DNA of 64,000 bases, taken from positions 2,419,957-2,483,956 of the forward strand of contig NZ_JAMOFV010000006.1 in assembly GCF_023656515.1 (NCBI RefSeq), in the 5' to 3' direction. The notes under the pieces are model-generated. The model was not told where the DNA came from. It did no database searches and saw only the letters and a program-made list of their open reading frames with translations. Position numbers and translations under genes: made by a program. The DNA comes from Clostridium swellfunianum. GTDB taxonomy: Bacteria > Bacillota > Clostridia > Clostridiales > Clostridiaceae. Below are positions 63,789 through 64,000 of this stretch, piece after piece. Each line of letters begins with the position of its first letter. Positions within the stretch are counted from its first letter, which is position 1.

Positions 63789-64000
63789 TAAGCATTCCCC
63801 CTTACTGTATATACCATAATATCTTCTAAGGTTGGCCTTTCAATTATAACATCTTGATTAAAAAGTCTTTTTACACCATTTACCCTTTTTGTTAAGGCTT
63901 CAAATCCAAAGCTGTTTTCTCGTACAGAAATTAGTTCATTTCTTAAATCAAAATCTAAGACTTCCCTCTTTCCTTTAACAATAGCATAGTTATCAAAAAT
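63788..64000 (-). CDS. ABC transporter ATPase, C-terminal part (partial)
   Basis: Only the last 70 codons are in the window. The sequence ends with ERPTLEDIMVYTVRGNA, the typical C-terminus of ATPases paired with ABC-2 permeases, and contains AIVKGKREVLDFD before it. It runs off the window end at 64000. The stop overlaps the permease ATG (TAATG). Confidence 0.85.
   Translation of the reverse strand: MFDNYAIVKGKREVLDFDLRNELISVRENSFGFEALTKRVNGVKRLFNQDVIIERPTLEDIMVYTVRGNA

Overview
The window looks like chromosomal DNA of a spore-forming, low-GC Clostridium-type Firmicute. Supporting this are AT-rich intergenic DNA, strong AGGAGG ribosome sites, the sporulation genes spoVT, spoVG, yabP, yabQ and a spoVB-like gene, a sigma-H-type promoter before spoVG, and a V-type ATPase operon in the Clostridium/Enterococcus gene order. 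I saw no rRNA, tRNA, CRISPR array, transposase or phage gene.

Layout. (1) 1-3.0 kb: xanthine salvage (xpt-pbuX) behind a guanine-class purine riboswitch, plus a nucleotidyltransferase-like gene. (2) 3.2-15 kb, all minus strand: the housekeeping/sporulation block pth-mfd-prsA-spoVT-spoVB-like-yabN-hup-rqcP-yabP-yabQ-divIC-yabR. (3) 15-18.7 kb: an HtrA protease with a two-component system upstream (CssRS-like). (4) 19-41.4 kb: a cell-wall sugar salvage island. It holds anmK, murK, nagZ, namZ, an AmiE-like serine hydrolase, a GH18 hydrolase, a PIG-L protein, an unknown TIM-barrel-like protein, three GNAT proteins, two ABC sugar importers and one ABC ATPase. (5) 41.5-47 kb: prs, glmU, spoVG and purR, then murC on the other strand. 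In Bacillus subtilis, purR-spoVG-glmU-prs lies close to pth-mfd-spoVT-yabMNOPQ-divIC-yabR, so the island and htrA locus appear to sit inside an otherwise conserved block. (6) 47-54 kb: HAD phosphatase, a split ArsP-like permease, an ECF sigma/DUF4179 pair, TraX, a membrane-anchored Mrr-like nuclease with a degenerate paralogue, and two unknown genes. (7) 54.5-63 kb, plus strand: a nine-gene V-ATPase operon whose K subunit has all the Na+ ligands known from Enterococcus hirae. (8) 63.1 kb to the end: an ABC-2 permease and the C-terminal end of its ATPase.

How the island may work (inference). NagZ, NamZ, the AmiE-like enzyme and the GH18 protein all lack a visible signal peptide, unlike the secreted B. 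subtilis enzymes. Peptidoglycan fragments would therefore be imported by the two ABC systems, which probably share the single ATPase, and then trimmed in the cytoplasm and phosphorylated by MurK and AnmK. No MurQ or NagA/NagB is present here.

The least explained signals are non-coding. Two families of short structured repeats carry or abut the Shine-Dalgarno sequence of the following gene. A 226-bp imperfect palindrome lies between rqcP and hup. The hup leader has a strong Shine-Dalgarno about 90 nt from the AUG that is bridged by a stem. A 52-bp perfect palindrome follows anmK.
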